NCBI GenBank assembly: GCA_026260175.1
Contig: JAKCWW010000026.1
Coordinates: 206,263-226,497 of the forward strand
Reading direction: 5' to 3'
DNA: 20,235 nucleotides
DNA from: Reticulitermes lucifugus
Lineage: Eukaryota; Arthropoda; Insecta; Blattodea; Rhinotermitidae
Shown here: positions 1 through 9,391 of the stretch, piece after piece
Numbering within the stretch: position 1 is the first letter of the stretch
How the letters are laid out: each line of letters begins with the position of its first letter
The notes under the pieces: generated by a model
Told to the model about the DNA's origin: nothing
The model's input: the letters and a program-made list of their open reading frames with translations, nothing else
The model's database searches: none
Made by a program: the position numbers and the translations under genes

Positions 1-69
1 ATGGACTGGATTGATATGGCTCAGGATAGGGACAGGTGGCGGGCTCTTGTGTGTGCGGTAATATTTTGA
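1..69 (+). pseudogene. LINE reading-frame 3' end (fragment A)
   Basis: Frame 1 reads MDWIDMAQDRDRWRALVCAV, then I, F and a TGA stop at 67-69. This is the extreme C-terminus of the endonuclease/reverse-transcriptase protein of a non-LTR retrotransposon family that I recall as abundant in cockroach and termite genomes, usually written DW-I-LAQDRD-WRALVN-VMNLRVP. The upstream part lies outside the window, so how much of the element survives cannot be judged. It is one of nine related tails here and, with the copy at 16163-16573, one of the two best preserved. The family name is inferred from memory of the pattern; the match at the DWI...AQDRDRWRALV core is direct. Confidence 0.75.
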
Positions 70-2260
70 GAACTGGCTTAAATTGCATTAGAGCAGGGAA
101 AGAAGACATCGATAGAGAGAATCGTCAGCAGAGTGCTTACCTTTACGACACAGTTTTCAGAAATGGCACTGGAATAACATGGAAGAATGCTGGATCGAAT
201 GGAGGAGCGATATGTCAGAAGGGGAAAGGGGAGAGTGGGATGCGGTCGGCTAATTACATGTCGCCGGGTCTTTGAGCCATTTTCTCGCCCCACTGCCCCG
301 ATACAAGTAGTCTTACACGGCAGTAAACGTACAGTTATAGCTACTGTGCCAGTATTGAGACTTGCCACTGGATTCGGGGAAGTCTTCATCCAAATAAACA
401 AGAACCTTACGCCGAATTTTAGTGCGTTCGTAAGATATTTCCTGACGCTGTATCAAGAATTTGTCAAAGTTGTATTTGGGAACTAAGTTAACGGATTGAA
501 ATGAGGATGATGATTTCTTTTTTATGGGAAATTACGTGTAGATTCCGATAGAATTGTACCGACGTTTCAGGGGAAACCTACTGTTTCAGTTATCGTGGTA
601 GATGATATATCCTGTTAACGGAAACGTAGGTACACAAATATCAGGCATCACGACATCATATTACATAACACGAAACCTTCAAACTCGTTTCGCTTCTTTC
701 GTATTTCTTCCAGTGGCTGCCGTCAGAATTTCCGGTATCATTGCTATGAGGTGCAGTATAATATTAACGGGGTAATAACTTCTTAAAATACTTCATACAT
801 GTATTATTAAGTTTGAAAACGTCTATAATTTAAAGAATATTACTGTTTTCTGGAATCTGTGGCTGTGTACGCTGAACTTTAAAGGAAATCACAATCTCTA
901 TCACTAGGACAGTTGAGCGAGTCTACTTCAAAAAATACTAATTTTATTACATTTTGATAATGGGTGCAAACACTGGGCTTTTTCTGAGGGGGAAAAGCAT
1001 AATTACAAGTGTTTAGAATAAAGTTCTCAGAAGAACACTTGGATCTAAGCAGGAGCAAGTGAACAGTTTAAAATATCACATAACGAGAAAGTAGGCCTAT
1101 GTCAACATTAGTATGATATTGAAATGCTGTACTCTGTGATGGGCTGGACATTAAGCATCATTCAGCAGACAAGAATTTATGGCGAATTTGGTATAAATTC
1201 CCTAAGAAATGGGCCAATTTTATGCCATGAAAAAAAAAAGATAGGAGGTTGTTCATAGGGTGACAGGTCGTGAGGTTGACGGAAATTACTCAGGATCACG
1301 GCCTGGGATAAGGGCTGAAATTGAAGACATTACACCTTCTGATTCTGATACCACAAAATTAAGTGATTAGCTCCTTAACAACTACACAGATTATTTAGTT
1401 CAAAGTGTAATAAATGGGCACTTTTTGGAGTACTGGAAAAGAAGACTTCTACGCCAAGATTAACCAGATATTCGGTAGGAATGACTGAGGAACATGGCAT
1501 AAAAGCGTCGGTTTAAGACAGCCTGCGCCACTGTGAGTTACACATGTCACTACCTGAGCTAACCAGCTCCGTGAAATTTTATCTCTCGTGTAAGTACTAA
1601 TTAACGATTAGACGTTTTTGGTAGTAGTAATGGTACTCCTATTGTGTTTTCCTGATTAAAATCAAGCACTTTAGGGACATGATGTTTAGGACACTGACTC
1701 TGTCCCTGTCTTCAGGTAAAAGAAGGGAGAAGTGGCCTATTTAAGTAGGCCTTCAGGTGAAGATAATCGTCATCAGTAGACATAGGAGCATTCCATGTGG
1801 ATGAATACGAGTGTGCAGTATGTAAGATATATCACCAGTACGGAGTGTTCGGTAAGATCTCAAACAATATTTCGGAAAGATTGTGTTGGGTCAAAAAAAG
1901 ATTCCGCTAATTGAATCTGCCTTTCACTTCTTTCGTGGGTATAATTACACAAACAGACTATATGAAATAGGCCACAAATAATTTATTAACCCTTTCTGAA
2001 TTATAAATTTGTGTTTCTTTCTGGCGAAGTGACATTTATGTTTACACAGACATCTTTCTGTTTACCTCTAGGCTAAAGAGCTTTACTAAAAATTAGTAGC
2101 GTTTCTGCTGTTATAATATATTTATGTATTTAGTTACGTAATTACCAAATAAGCGGAGATAATTAACCGATATATTTCATATATTTTCAAGTCCCTTACT
2201 CACTTAAGTATATAAGTACTCGTACATCTGCCTCAAGTATTTTCGGTGTTCATATTTCTT
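70..2260. other. anonymous sequence, no supported gene
   Basis: About 2.2 kb with no recognisable gene. The first 400 bases are richer in G+C than the rest and hold two overlapping open frames on opposite strands (187-486 plus, 99 codons; 78-401 minus, 107 codons). Neither shows a domain, and their mutual overlap argues that at least one is chance. The open frame starting at 36 is the shifted reading of the LINE tail and its 3' flank. A 6-bp hairpin with arms ggccta/taggcc lies at 1735-1752. The remainder is AT-rich and has stops in all frames. Confidence 0.6.
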
Positions 2261-2267
2261 ATGATTT

Positions 2268-2453
2268 GGCTTAAGATTATATGCATTTTGCAATACTCAA
2301 AATGCGTAGATTCTTAGCTACCTTAATTGGCGGCTTGCAAGAAAGTCCACGTTTCAGTCAGGAACACGAAACGAAGAAAACGGTCTTATCTTTATCATTA
2401 AACTTAGGATTATATGCATTTTACACTATACACATTGCATATAATCCTAAGCC
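2268..2453. repeat. small inverted-repeat unit, possible MITE remnant
   Basis: The left end, 2268-2284, reads ggcttaagattatatgc. The right end, 2437-2453, is its reverse complement with one mismatch in 17. A third, direct copy of the left-end motif lies inside at 2403-2422 and matches 2270-2289 at 19 of 20 positions. The unit is 186 bp, the size of a miniature inverted-repeat transposable element, but I see no clear target-site duplication next to the ends. An alternative is a local duplication and inversion of an AT-rich motif. It has no coding capacity of interest. Confidence 0.4.
2403..2451. repeat. perfect 16-bp hairpin
   Basis: The arm at 2403-2418 (cttaggattatatgca) is the exact reverse complement of 2436-2451, with a 17-base spacer. 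It is nested at the right end of the inverted-repeat unit, so the two right-hand motif copies face each other and can form a cruciform or RNA hairpin. Confidence 0.7.
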
Positions 2454-2478
2454 TATTTATAATATTTTTATATTCTAG

Positions 2479-4639
2479 TGTTTGCCTTCCTAATCCACTT
2501 AAAATGGTTGTACAAACTCAGGCTACTTGGCGTGGAATGTTAGGGTGATAGGATATAGTGAATTGAAAAGGAATTGTAAGGAAACATCCTGGTCTAGTTT
2601 AAAGTATTATGTCAACATTTCCCTAAAGTAACTTAGGAAAATCCCAACAGATCTCAGCCAATGCAAGCGGGGTCCCAGCCGTGAACAGAAGCGCGTAACT
2701 CCCGTATAGAAGAGAGGTCAAATTGAGTCAATATGTCTGATGTAATTAATGTCTTAACATAACTGTCAATAAGAGCTTAGTGATACGTTACTGTACTGGT
2801 TTGAAAGGTCAATGAGATTAGACAGTAGATATGTAAAACGAATTACTCAATAAATCACGTATTTTTCCTTCATTACCAGCCGACATTGCGACTTAGGCCT
2901 ACTGAAGCGATGAAATGCGTCCAGCTGATTTAATAAAATATCAACCTGCATTTAAATCTTATTCAAGGTACAATCTTAGCCACAAATGCATTTACCTCCA
3001 TGTCACTTCAGATTTTGACCTAAGTTACACAGCATTTAAGAACAAAACTGTCCTAACCAAACCATCCTATCCAGTCCCTGCGTTTCTCCAATACGCCATT
3101 TCTCTATATTGCTGGTGTAAGGAGTTAGTAGATTGGAATTGGTGGGGGAGGAGGTTCATTGGTGATCTCATTCTCTCGTCAGACCCCATTTTCCTGTAAC
3201 ACTAGCGGCAGTACCAGAACCTATAAACCTGAATGTGTCTTTGAGGTTTACGTCGATCTTAAAACAGCCAACCCTCCCCCCCCAACTAACACGGAGATCA
3301 CTCCAGAAGTATTGGACTACGGGGTACATGTCTACCAATATTACAATCGCAAGAAATAGTATCCAGATTATGTTACAAATAGTCTTAATTAGCTGACATT
3401 ATATCTAAGGAATAATAAACCCGACTTTCTTCGATGTAGTAATGAATCCTAGTACAGCATCAAGTGATGAACTTTTTCATGAACACGGGTTATGTTGTCT
3501 GGGCAGTAGTTACTGTATTTATGTATACAGAATGTCAAATAAATTCTGCTTTAGTCTGTTTAGATTCTCCATGAAATTATATTGTAAATTTCCCAGCCCC
3601 CTATTCAGTGGGTAACGGTTTTTTTTCCTCGCTAGACAAAGCGTCCAGGGCGTGAAGCTAACCAATCACCTCCATCTATTATCGTTGTTATAAATGAGTG
3701 GAGCTAAACATCTACTCCGCCTACAAGCCTTCATGTCGTGCACAGGGAAACTTTACCTTTTTACCTTGTATAAACATGTTAACTGACTTATGCCACAAAT
3801 TTTTCACTATGATATTTCATATCTGAAAGACGCAGAGCTCTTCGAAGTACATGTAACAGACAGATGAAGTAATGCAAAACCAAAAACGTCTGTGGTGTGT
3901 TATGTTCTCCTTTAACATTAAAGACAAGATTATAGTGTTGATGAGGGGGGTGCTATAGGAGAAGGGCAGAGGGAAAGCAAACATGATAGTACAATAGAAA
4001 GCTGTAATGTATCTTCTTCTGATGTAGCATGTGGTGTGATCAGTACTAGCATCCAGCAGTCAACACGACTTCAGTATCGTATCGCTGTTTATTTATTGCC
4101 ACTCTCTACTGCAAACAAAATGCAAGAGTGGCACGTCTCTACTCTTTAATTAGAACACGCATTGCAACTGCTCATTCAACACATATTACCACAGGGCCGC
4201 TTTCAAACAGTGGTGTGCCCTCAGCAATTTACGGCCTTGGGTAGCAAATATCTTTGTTAGTTTTTAAACAAAGATGCCTTACAATTTTTACGAGTACAAG
4301 CTTTATTTAAAGGAACAAAACTGACAATATAGGAAAATAACTGGCGTCATTATTAGAGACTTAATTTAACATAGCCTAAAAAGTAAACAAATAAATATAT
4401 TTCTTTGCATATTCGAATATAACTATCTGAAAGTAGCAGAATCTTTGTTGAGACGCTAATACGGCCTCAGAGATTCAAGATACATCCTGCATGTTAAGAA
4501 ACCGAAGTTATGCGACATTTAAAGATTTTCCCGCGATGTAAATTAGGCCTTCGCTTTTCTGGGATATTACGCGGCCTAGGTTGGTGTTTGGTTGCCAACT
4601 ACCAACATACGCTGAGCAACAACCCACAAGAGCGACGAC
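2479..4639. other. anonymous sequence, no supported gene
   Basis: No gene, RNA or mobile-element signature recognised. Two overlapping open frames at 2915-3199 and 3159-3359 are under 100 codons, have no motif and have ordinary AT-rich composition. A run of eight C lies at 3276-3283. The 3640-3780 and 4510-4640 stretches are somewhat richer in G+C and CpG than their surroundings, but I cannot assign them to anything. Confidence 0.55.
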
Positions 4640-4859
4640 CAAATCCGAATTACATTACCGTGTTCACAAGAGACCACAATCTGTCCCTTCTTGAACAAGA
4701 TGAACGCAGTACAGACCCATATTCTATTTCTTTAAGATCAAGTTTAATAATATCCTCCCTTCTACCTCTAGATCTTCCAAGCGGTTTCCTTGTTTCAGGT
4801 TTCTCCACCAAACTGCCGTAAGATTTTCTCTTGGCCCCACACTTTGCACACTTCAGCAC
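4640..4859 (-). pseudogene. LINE C-terminal fragment B
   Basis: The minus strand has a 69-codon open frame (4859 to 4650). It contains SLVEKPETRKPLGRSRGRRE followed by DIIKLDLKEIEYGSV, and ends with RRDRLWSLVNTVM. This follows the LINE tail pattern in order: LVGKPEGKRPLGRPRRRWED, then NIKMDLREVG, then QDRDQWRALVNTVM. The usual DWIHLAQ stretch is poorly kept. One inserted base after NTVM shifts the last residues, which can still be followed to about 4640. The upstream part beyond 4859 is not recognisable, so the copy is 5'-truncated or eroded. It is the longest uninterrupted frame of the family here after the copy at 16304-16498. Confidence 0.75.
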
Positions 4860-5639
4860 ATTTAAGCACGCGGTACTGGTATGCGCTTGATAGGGTTCCC
4901 AAAAATTAGGGGAAGCTGGGCAGCTGCCTGCTTCGCCTACTGGATAATGTGGTCCTGTCTAGTAGTAGAGGTTCTGACTTCTGATGATCTTGTTTCTTTG
5001 TTTAAGAATGTTTTCTGAACTGTCTTGATTAACTGGCAGGAGAATCGTGCGTGGTAAATTATACAGGGAGAAACCGTAACATATTTTAAAAGGGTATTCA
5101 AACTATTTTGCAGTTCGGCCTTCCGTGTGGATTGAATTTACAATAACAGTCACTCTTTTCCACAACTAGTACAGAGACTTTCAGTGTCTAGAATATTAAC
5201 ATTATGAGTTTTCTCCCAATATTGATTGCGTCATATTAAAATTTACCTATTTTAATATTTAAAACATTTAAAATTATGCAAATTGAGTTACTATTCATGC
5301 GCTTAATTGGACCCAAGTAACTGCCATTATTTCGTTATTGTAACCTATAATTTGTCGTCAGAATGTTTCATAAAAAAATTAATAAAATAACTTGCAGTTG
5401 GCTGTTGATAGGTTTTGTTGTTTTGGTGCTGTACGTAGGTGTAGCTTTTTAATGCAGTGTTCCGGCATTTGCGTGGACAGAATAAGTGAAATCACGAAAA
5501 GTAGAAGTAAGTTTGGGTAGCCTGTCTCTGGGACGGAATTTGAAAGAGGGAATACTGGATACAAAACAGGAGTGCTAAGCAGTCAACATGAAGGACAAAA
5601 ACAAAGAAGGCAGTTTTGCAATAAAAAAAATACCCGCTT
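4860..5639. other. anonymous AT-rich sequence
   Basis: Nothing recognised. The 5220-5400 stretch is very rich in A and T with short runs of TTTAAA type. Open frames on the minus strand between 5379 and 5760 overlap one another in different frames, contain no domain and are not supported. Confidence 0.5.
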
Positions 5640-6018
5640 GTAGAAATGCAGTCACGAGTGTGCATAACTTGAGTCGCTTTTGCACCGAGTTTCTGTGTGT
5701 CTTGTGAGCGTCCTTGTTCCAGGTCCGGATGGCTGTATAAATGTATCGCCGACACTGCATTTGTATCCTGTCAGATCGTGGTGTTAGGTGTTTTGCTTAA
5801 TAGGTCCACTTTTATCAAAGCAGCCTAGCTTGTGTTGTTATTTGGCTGGCTGTCACCTCCGATTAATTCCGACGATCGTCCAGTGGATTGATCTTTCCAA
5901 CTCTGAATATTGACTCGCAAAACTGTAGGCTGAAGTCTCGATTTTGTTTTCTCTCTGAGTTTTCTCTGTCGAAGGTCGTGTCTGGCCTCGCGACTAACGG
6001 ATTAAGCTCTGTCTATAG
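5640..6018. promoter_or_regulatory. CpG-enriched block, possible 5' region or exon-bearing sequence
   Basis: About 380 bases in which CpG is clearly more frequent than in the flanks (for example at cccgc, ccgacgatcg, ctcgcgactaacgg). It is also less AT-rich than the surrounding 2 kb. It ends in ctctgtctatag, which could be a splice acceptor, directly before the open frame 6019-6249. It may be a promoter or first-exon region, or an unrecognised repeat insertion. No TATA box or initiator can be fixed with confidence. Confidence 0.2.
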
Positions 6019-6249
6019 GTGAACGTAATGAAGAAGTCGTGTGTTTCTCTTACTATAAGAAATACAACTGTGAGATCCTTACCAAAAATTGTTGCACATC
6101 GGTGCGATGTACTTCATGATTTACAAAACTCTAAAATCAAACTTTGTTACATTTCTAAAACAGCTCAGCTCAACATTTTATGTGATGCGGAAAACTTCGG
6201 CAAAATTTTGTCTTCATTCGGGCAACAGGAAATTGAATACACAGAGTGA
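6019..6249 (+). CDS. candidate terminal exon, unrecognised protein
   Basis: An open frame running from an AG at 6017-6018 (preceded in frame by a stop) to a TGA at 6247-6249; the first ATG is at 6028. An AATAAA polyadenylation hexamer follows at 6277-6282, 28 bases after the stop. The 73 residues from the ATG have mixed, protein-like composition with four cysteines, and blocks such as CDVLHDLQNSKIKLCYISKT and ILCDAENFGKILSSFGQQ. They lack the low-complexity look of most chance frames here. I do not recognise a family. A possible acceptor, stop and poly(A) signal in order make a last exon or a small retrocopy conceivable, but a chance frame of this length is also likely in 20 kb. Confidence 0.22.
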   Translation: MNVMKKSCVSLTIRNTTVRSLPKIVAHRCDVLHDLQNSKIKLCYISKTAQLNILCDAENFGKILSSFGQQEIEYTE

Positions 6250-6276
6250 AGGATAAATATGTATACGCCTACATAT

Positions 6277-6282
6277 AATAAA
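6277..6282 (+). promoter_or_regulatory. polyadenylation hexamer AATAAA
   Basis: AATAAA 28 bases downstream of the stop of the candidate exon. In AT-rich DNA this hexamer is common by chance, so it supports the exon only through its position. Confidence 0.2.
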
Positions 6283-6765
6283 ATGTATAATTTTACCTAC
6301 GTATTTTTATACATTGTATCTAATAAATATATACTGAGAATGGGAAAATTTTTTAAAAGTGTAATTCACAACACAGGCAAGATTGTCGCTTTTTTCAGCA
6401 TATTTTTTAAAATAAATTGGTAATCTAACAGAAAGTCTCCACAAATAAACATCTCATATGTTTTCAAATGTGCTTCGGCGTTCTCTCTTGGCTTTTCTGG
6501 GGAAAGGATTAAAAGACATTTTCTCGTTTGAAATGTCTCCGCGGGCAACATAAATATGTGTCCCGGGCAACATGTTGCCCGCGAGCTGCTGGTTGAGCGT
6601 GCATGTTCTAAAGAATAGTTCATGGCAAGAAATGAATGAGCAGTGTAAAATATAGGTATTACAAATGCCTGAGATGTATTTATGTATGTTTTATATGCCT
6701 TATGGAATTACAAGAAAAATAAACAGAAATTTTACGTTGTGTTCACCTTGCATTTTGATATCACT
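6283..6765. other. anonymous AT-rich sequence
   Basis: No supported gene. A minus-strand frame at 6366-6623 (85 codons) has no recognisable motif. Around 6541-6590 there is a short self-complementary stretch (gcgggcaaca near 6541, and gggcaacatgttgcccgcg at 6566-6584) that can form a short GC-rich hairpin. Confidence 0.45.
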
Positions 6766-6812
6766 CAACAACTAAACAAATAATTCAACTTTATTTCTTA
6801 AGCATGTACAAT

Positions 6813-6857
6813 AACCCTACATATGTTTCGGCTGTAATAGCACCATCATCAGGGGTT
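6813..6857 (-). ncRNA. type I hammerhead-ribozyme-like motif, minus strand
   Basis: Read on the minus strand: AACCC (6857-6853) for stem I; core CTGATGA (6852-6846); a stem II region with an outer GG/CC pair and degraded inner pairs; GAAA (6829-6826 plus neighbour in GAAAC, 6829-6825); an ATAT loop of a one-pair stem III; GTA (6820-6818); and GGGTT (6817-6813) closing stem I. All invariant core bases of the hammerhead (CUGANGA, GAAA, UH) are present. The predicted cut is after the A opposite 6818. Stem II is weaker than in the plus copy because of base changes in its inner part, so activity is doubtful. The structure class (minimal stem III) is the one known from Penelope-like elements. Confidence 0.5.
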
Positions 6858-6870
6858 CAACGTGACCTTG

Positions 6871-6915
6871 AACCCCTGACGATGGCTGTATTGCAGCCGA
6901 AACATATGTAGGGTT
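6871..6915 (+). ncRNA. type I hammerhead-ribozyme-like motif, plus strand
   Basis: AACCC (6871-6875) pairs with GGGTT (6911-6915) as stem I. The core CTGACGA (6876-6882) fits CUGANGA. Stem II is GGCTG (6884-6888) with CAGCC (6894-6898), a perfect 5-bp stem with loop TATTG; T6883 is left over at its base. GAAA is at 6899-6902. C6903 pairs with G6908 around the loop ATAT as a minimal stem III. T6909-A6910 is the UH cleavage step, predicted between 6910 and 6911. The order and every invariant base agree with a type I hammerhead. The odd points are the unpaired T6883 next to the core, a short stem I and cleavage at GUA rather than the commoner GUC. Self-cleavage is inferred, not shown. Confidence 0.6.
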
Positions 6916-6962
6916 ATTGTACTTGCTTAAGAAATAAAGTGAATTTGTTGGTTTAATTGTTG

Positions 6963-7944
6963 GGTATGAAAGAGGAATGTTTTGTTGTTAGTGTAACATG
7001 TTAAATCCATGTTACATTTACAATTCTTATTACATTTTTGTATGTGGCATAGAATATTGCTCCGAATGAAGGATCGGCCTGCAAAGCCACAGATACACAT
7101 TTTTAAACTCCGTGTGTTACAAAATACAATTACCGTTTCTTAATTATTAGGCATGACATTTAATCCTCAGACATTCCATTGGCTCCTAATTTTAGTATAT
7201 ATACCAACCACTTTAAAGCTAGTAAGTTCCGACAAGCCGGGTGGAAAATTTCAGAAGCTCTTCTAGAGTCGTTTTTAAACTCTTATTTTTCGTGTCCGGT
7301 TTGATTTCTAAAAAATCCCACTCCTTTACTTCCGCAGAAATTTTAATTCTCTACACCAGCATTTAAGGGTTTTTATTAAATGATTAAGATTAGTATTATT
7401 ATTAAAATATTTTATGATGAATTTTAAATTTAATACTTTCCATTCTAGTTGCACACTGCAGTACAGACAAGTTAATCTGTACATACTAGTATAAGACCCC
7501 AGACCATATTTACTCCGAACATTACGTGATTTAGGAGGGACGCACGACCCACACGTAAAGAATCATGGTTAAGGAAGTTTTCCTTTCACGTTCCAACAGA
7601 ATAAACGTAAATCTAAATTTTACACCATTTCTTATAATGTTGTACGAGACTTTTATATATCGACACGCTGTCTCGCCTTCATTCCCTTCTGTCAGTCTGC
7701 TTTCAAGAACAAAATGACAGTATAATAATTTTTCGTCTGACCCTCTGTTTTTCTAAAGTACTGAAATAAACATCAATCGACTACGTGAACAAATGTTAAT
7801 TTCCAAAGTGTTTTATCTATTGGCTTAAAAGCCTCCATGAAGAAAAATTCCTACACACGCAACCCAAAGCATGTTATGTTTCTGTTCAATAAAATTATAT
7901 AATCAAGTATTAATGCTGCCAAAGTTTTCGCGTGTTTTATTTTA
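6963..7944. other. anonymous AT-rich sequence
   Basis: No open frame of note on either strand and no repeat family recognised. The stretch 7360-7440 is especially rich in A and T. A gradual transition into the LINE remnant that follows makes the right boundary approximate. Confidence 0.5.
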
Positions 7945-8246
7945 AATATTTCTTTTTATGGGAGCCAAGTAGATTTGCTGAGAGAAGCACATAATTTGTG
8001 ACTTCACGAATAAAAATATTTGTCAAATATTATTAGGACGATCAGTTCAATGAGGATAAATTGCGTGGCACATGTAGCATGAATGGTGGACATGACAAAT
8101 AGGCACAGAATATTAGTACGTGTATGTAAAGGGATTAAACTGCTTGGGAGACATGAGGGTAAAGTAGGGTAATATTATGGAACTTCAATGGCTTTTAAAC
8201 AAGCAGCTGGACTGGATTAATATGGCCCAGGAAATGGTTCAGTAGC
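7945..8246 (+). pseudogene. LINE C-terminal fragment C, heavily decayed
   Basis: Similarity to the tail family can be followed in pieces in the right order. A ggagccaagtagat stretch near 7960 stands where the family has ggGPKRDE coding sequence. An aatattattaggacgatcag stretch (from 8026) matches the NIIR-IKSRR part, and gcacatgtagcatgaatgg matches the GHVARMG part. Frame 1 from 8107 then reads RILVRVCKGIKLLGRHEGK against RVLVGKPEGKRPLGRPRRR. A frame change follows, and 8207-8245 reads LDWINMAQEMVQ and a stop. Distances between blocks fit the family with small deletions. Stops and frameshifts make it non-coding. Confidence 0.7.
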
Positions 8247-8850
8247 AGATTTTCTGAAAAGGCAAAGATCTTTCCATAAATAAATAGTTTGGCGTCAGTG
8301 TGTACTTTTTCTCTTCCTTGTTTAGATCTTGTTACACAACTGCCTGTCTGACCGTGCGTCTGCTGAAGAAACTATAGACACAAACCGACCAATTTAGTCA
8401 AAGTATTTACGGATTTCATGACACTGGAAACCTCATCTTAATAAGTTCGTCACCAGCTATCAGCAATGCGGTACGCCAATCACAGAAAATTAATTATGTA
8501 AAAACAAAGATAGACTGACCTAAATTTTAATAACATTTCGGTATTTGTCTTATAAGTAATTATAGGTTTCACACAGACTGACGTACTGTCGCACCAACAG
8601 ATATCATAACACGATAGTAATACCTAATTTCACAAATAAGGAAAATAGGTCATGAGTATGGAACGGTTTAACCCAGTGGGCCACGGGCGCTGATCTAGCT
8701 AAATCTCACAGTGCCTTCAGGAGCTGCAGAAGGAGCTACAATAAGAATATTTCTTTCTGATGTGTCCAACTCAAGCCTTAACCCCCCCCCTACAGTCTCT
8801 CTTCTTTGCTGAAGGGGTTTAGATTTTACCAAAAGTCTTACATCTTCACT
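8247..8850. other. anonymous sequence
   Basis: No supported gene. The minus-strand frame 8931-8695 runs through the TA repeat and a run of nine C at 8782-8790, both warning signs. Its last 30 or so codons (ending ILIVAPSAAPEGTVRFS) are more protein-like but unrecognised. Confidence 0.45.
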
Positions 8851-8882
8851 GTATACGTATATATAATATATATATATATACA
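8851..8882. repeat. TA-rich microsatellite
   Basis: Interrupted (TA)n of about 30 bases, gtatacgtatatataat then (AT)n, ending in acac. Confidence 0.85.
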
Positions 8883-9348
8883 CATGAGAGATAAATCCTG
8901 GAGCTGCGACCGATGCTGGCGACATTCTCAAGAGGTTTGTGGGGGATAAAGAAGTTAAGCCACTCGATCTCGACCTCCCGGTTCGCTCTGCCTTATTTCG
9001 CCTTCTTCTTATTTTCTTCCTGTATTCCTATTCACCCCTATCGTCTTATTTCATCTGTCTCTTTCCTTAGATTTATGTACATCTTTCATTCCTCGCCTTC
9101 CCATCAATACAGATGCTCCCGCGCCGTTCCAAAGCTGCACGTTTACCCCTGTCTCTATAGTCTGCTAGTCTCACAGCGAATACAGTCTGTCTATCGAGCA
9201 ATCAGACAATTGCAGGTTTAATAAACACTTATGTAAATATTTTTTGCAATACAACTGATCACGCCCGTATGATTAAATTCATTTCAATTCACTTAAATTC
9301 AGTCTATTACCATACAGGCTTAATAATGCAGGGCCAATTACGGAACAT
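8883..9348. other. anonymous sequence with a pyrimidine-rich tract
   Basis: 8965-9075 on the plus strand is strongly enriched in C and T and ends in tttccttag. The 102-codon plus-strand frame through it is rich in S, F, Y and L as expected for a translated pyrimidine tract. It is not supported as a gene. Confidence 0.5.
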
Positions 9349-9350
9349 AA

Positions 9351-9383
<33 letters not shown>

Positions 9384-9391
9384 CATTATTA
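9349..9391. repeat. (ATT)n microsatellite
   Basis: About fourteen ATT units with one interruption (tatcatt) near the right end. On the minus strand it gives the poly-isoleucine run of a spurious frame. Confidence 0.95.

Larger units (their letters stand above)
6766..6962. repeat. 197-bp imperfect palindrome carrying two hammerhead motifs
   Basis: The left arm 6766-6860 and right arm 6868-6962 are reverse complements around a 7-base loop (cgtgacc, 6861-6867). A hand alignment without gaps gives about 83 matches in 95, with the loop-proximal two thirds best kept. Each arm holds a hammerhead-like motif reading outward from the loop. Each also holds a ctttatttcttaagca block distal to the motif. 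The arrangement fits two inverted copies of a terminal repeat (pLTR) of a Penelope-like retroelement, or a snap-back duplication of one copy. No reverse-transcriptase or GIY-YIG frame is present nearby, so the element body is missing. I see no convincing target-site duplication. Confidence 0.85.

Noticed and set aside
3159..3359. 66-codon frame with a proline run as a proline-rich peptide
   Set aside because: The prolines come from a run of eight C bases, and the frame starts at a non-standard codon position inside another frame.
4188..4250. cagggccgc...cagtggtgtgccc as a hAT transposon terminus
   Set aside because: I found no inverted partner and no 8-bp duplication nearby, so the resemblance to hAT-like ends is not enough.
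5879..5915. Reading QWIDLSNSEY resembling the DWI-LAQ motif of the LINE tails
   Set aside because: Only about five residues agree, and no neighbouring block of the family is present on either side.
6019..6249. Assignment of the candidate exon to a TRIM-like or zinc-binding protein from its cysteines
   Set aside because: Cysteine spacing does not form a recognisable RING or B-box pattern, so no family was assigned.
8668..8700. cagtgggccacgggcgc as a hAT-type terminal repeat
   Set aside because: No matching opposite end or target-site duplication was found in the window.
8913..9221. 102-codon plus-strand open frame
   Set aside because: It runs through a pyrimidine tract and has the Ser/Phe/Leu/Tyr-rich composition expected of that. 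No domain is seen.
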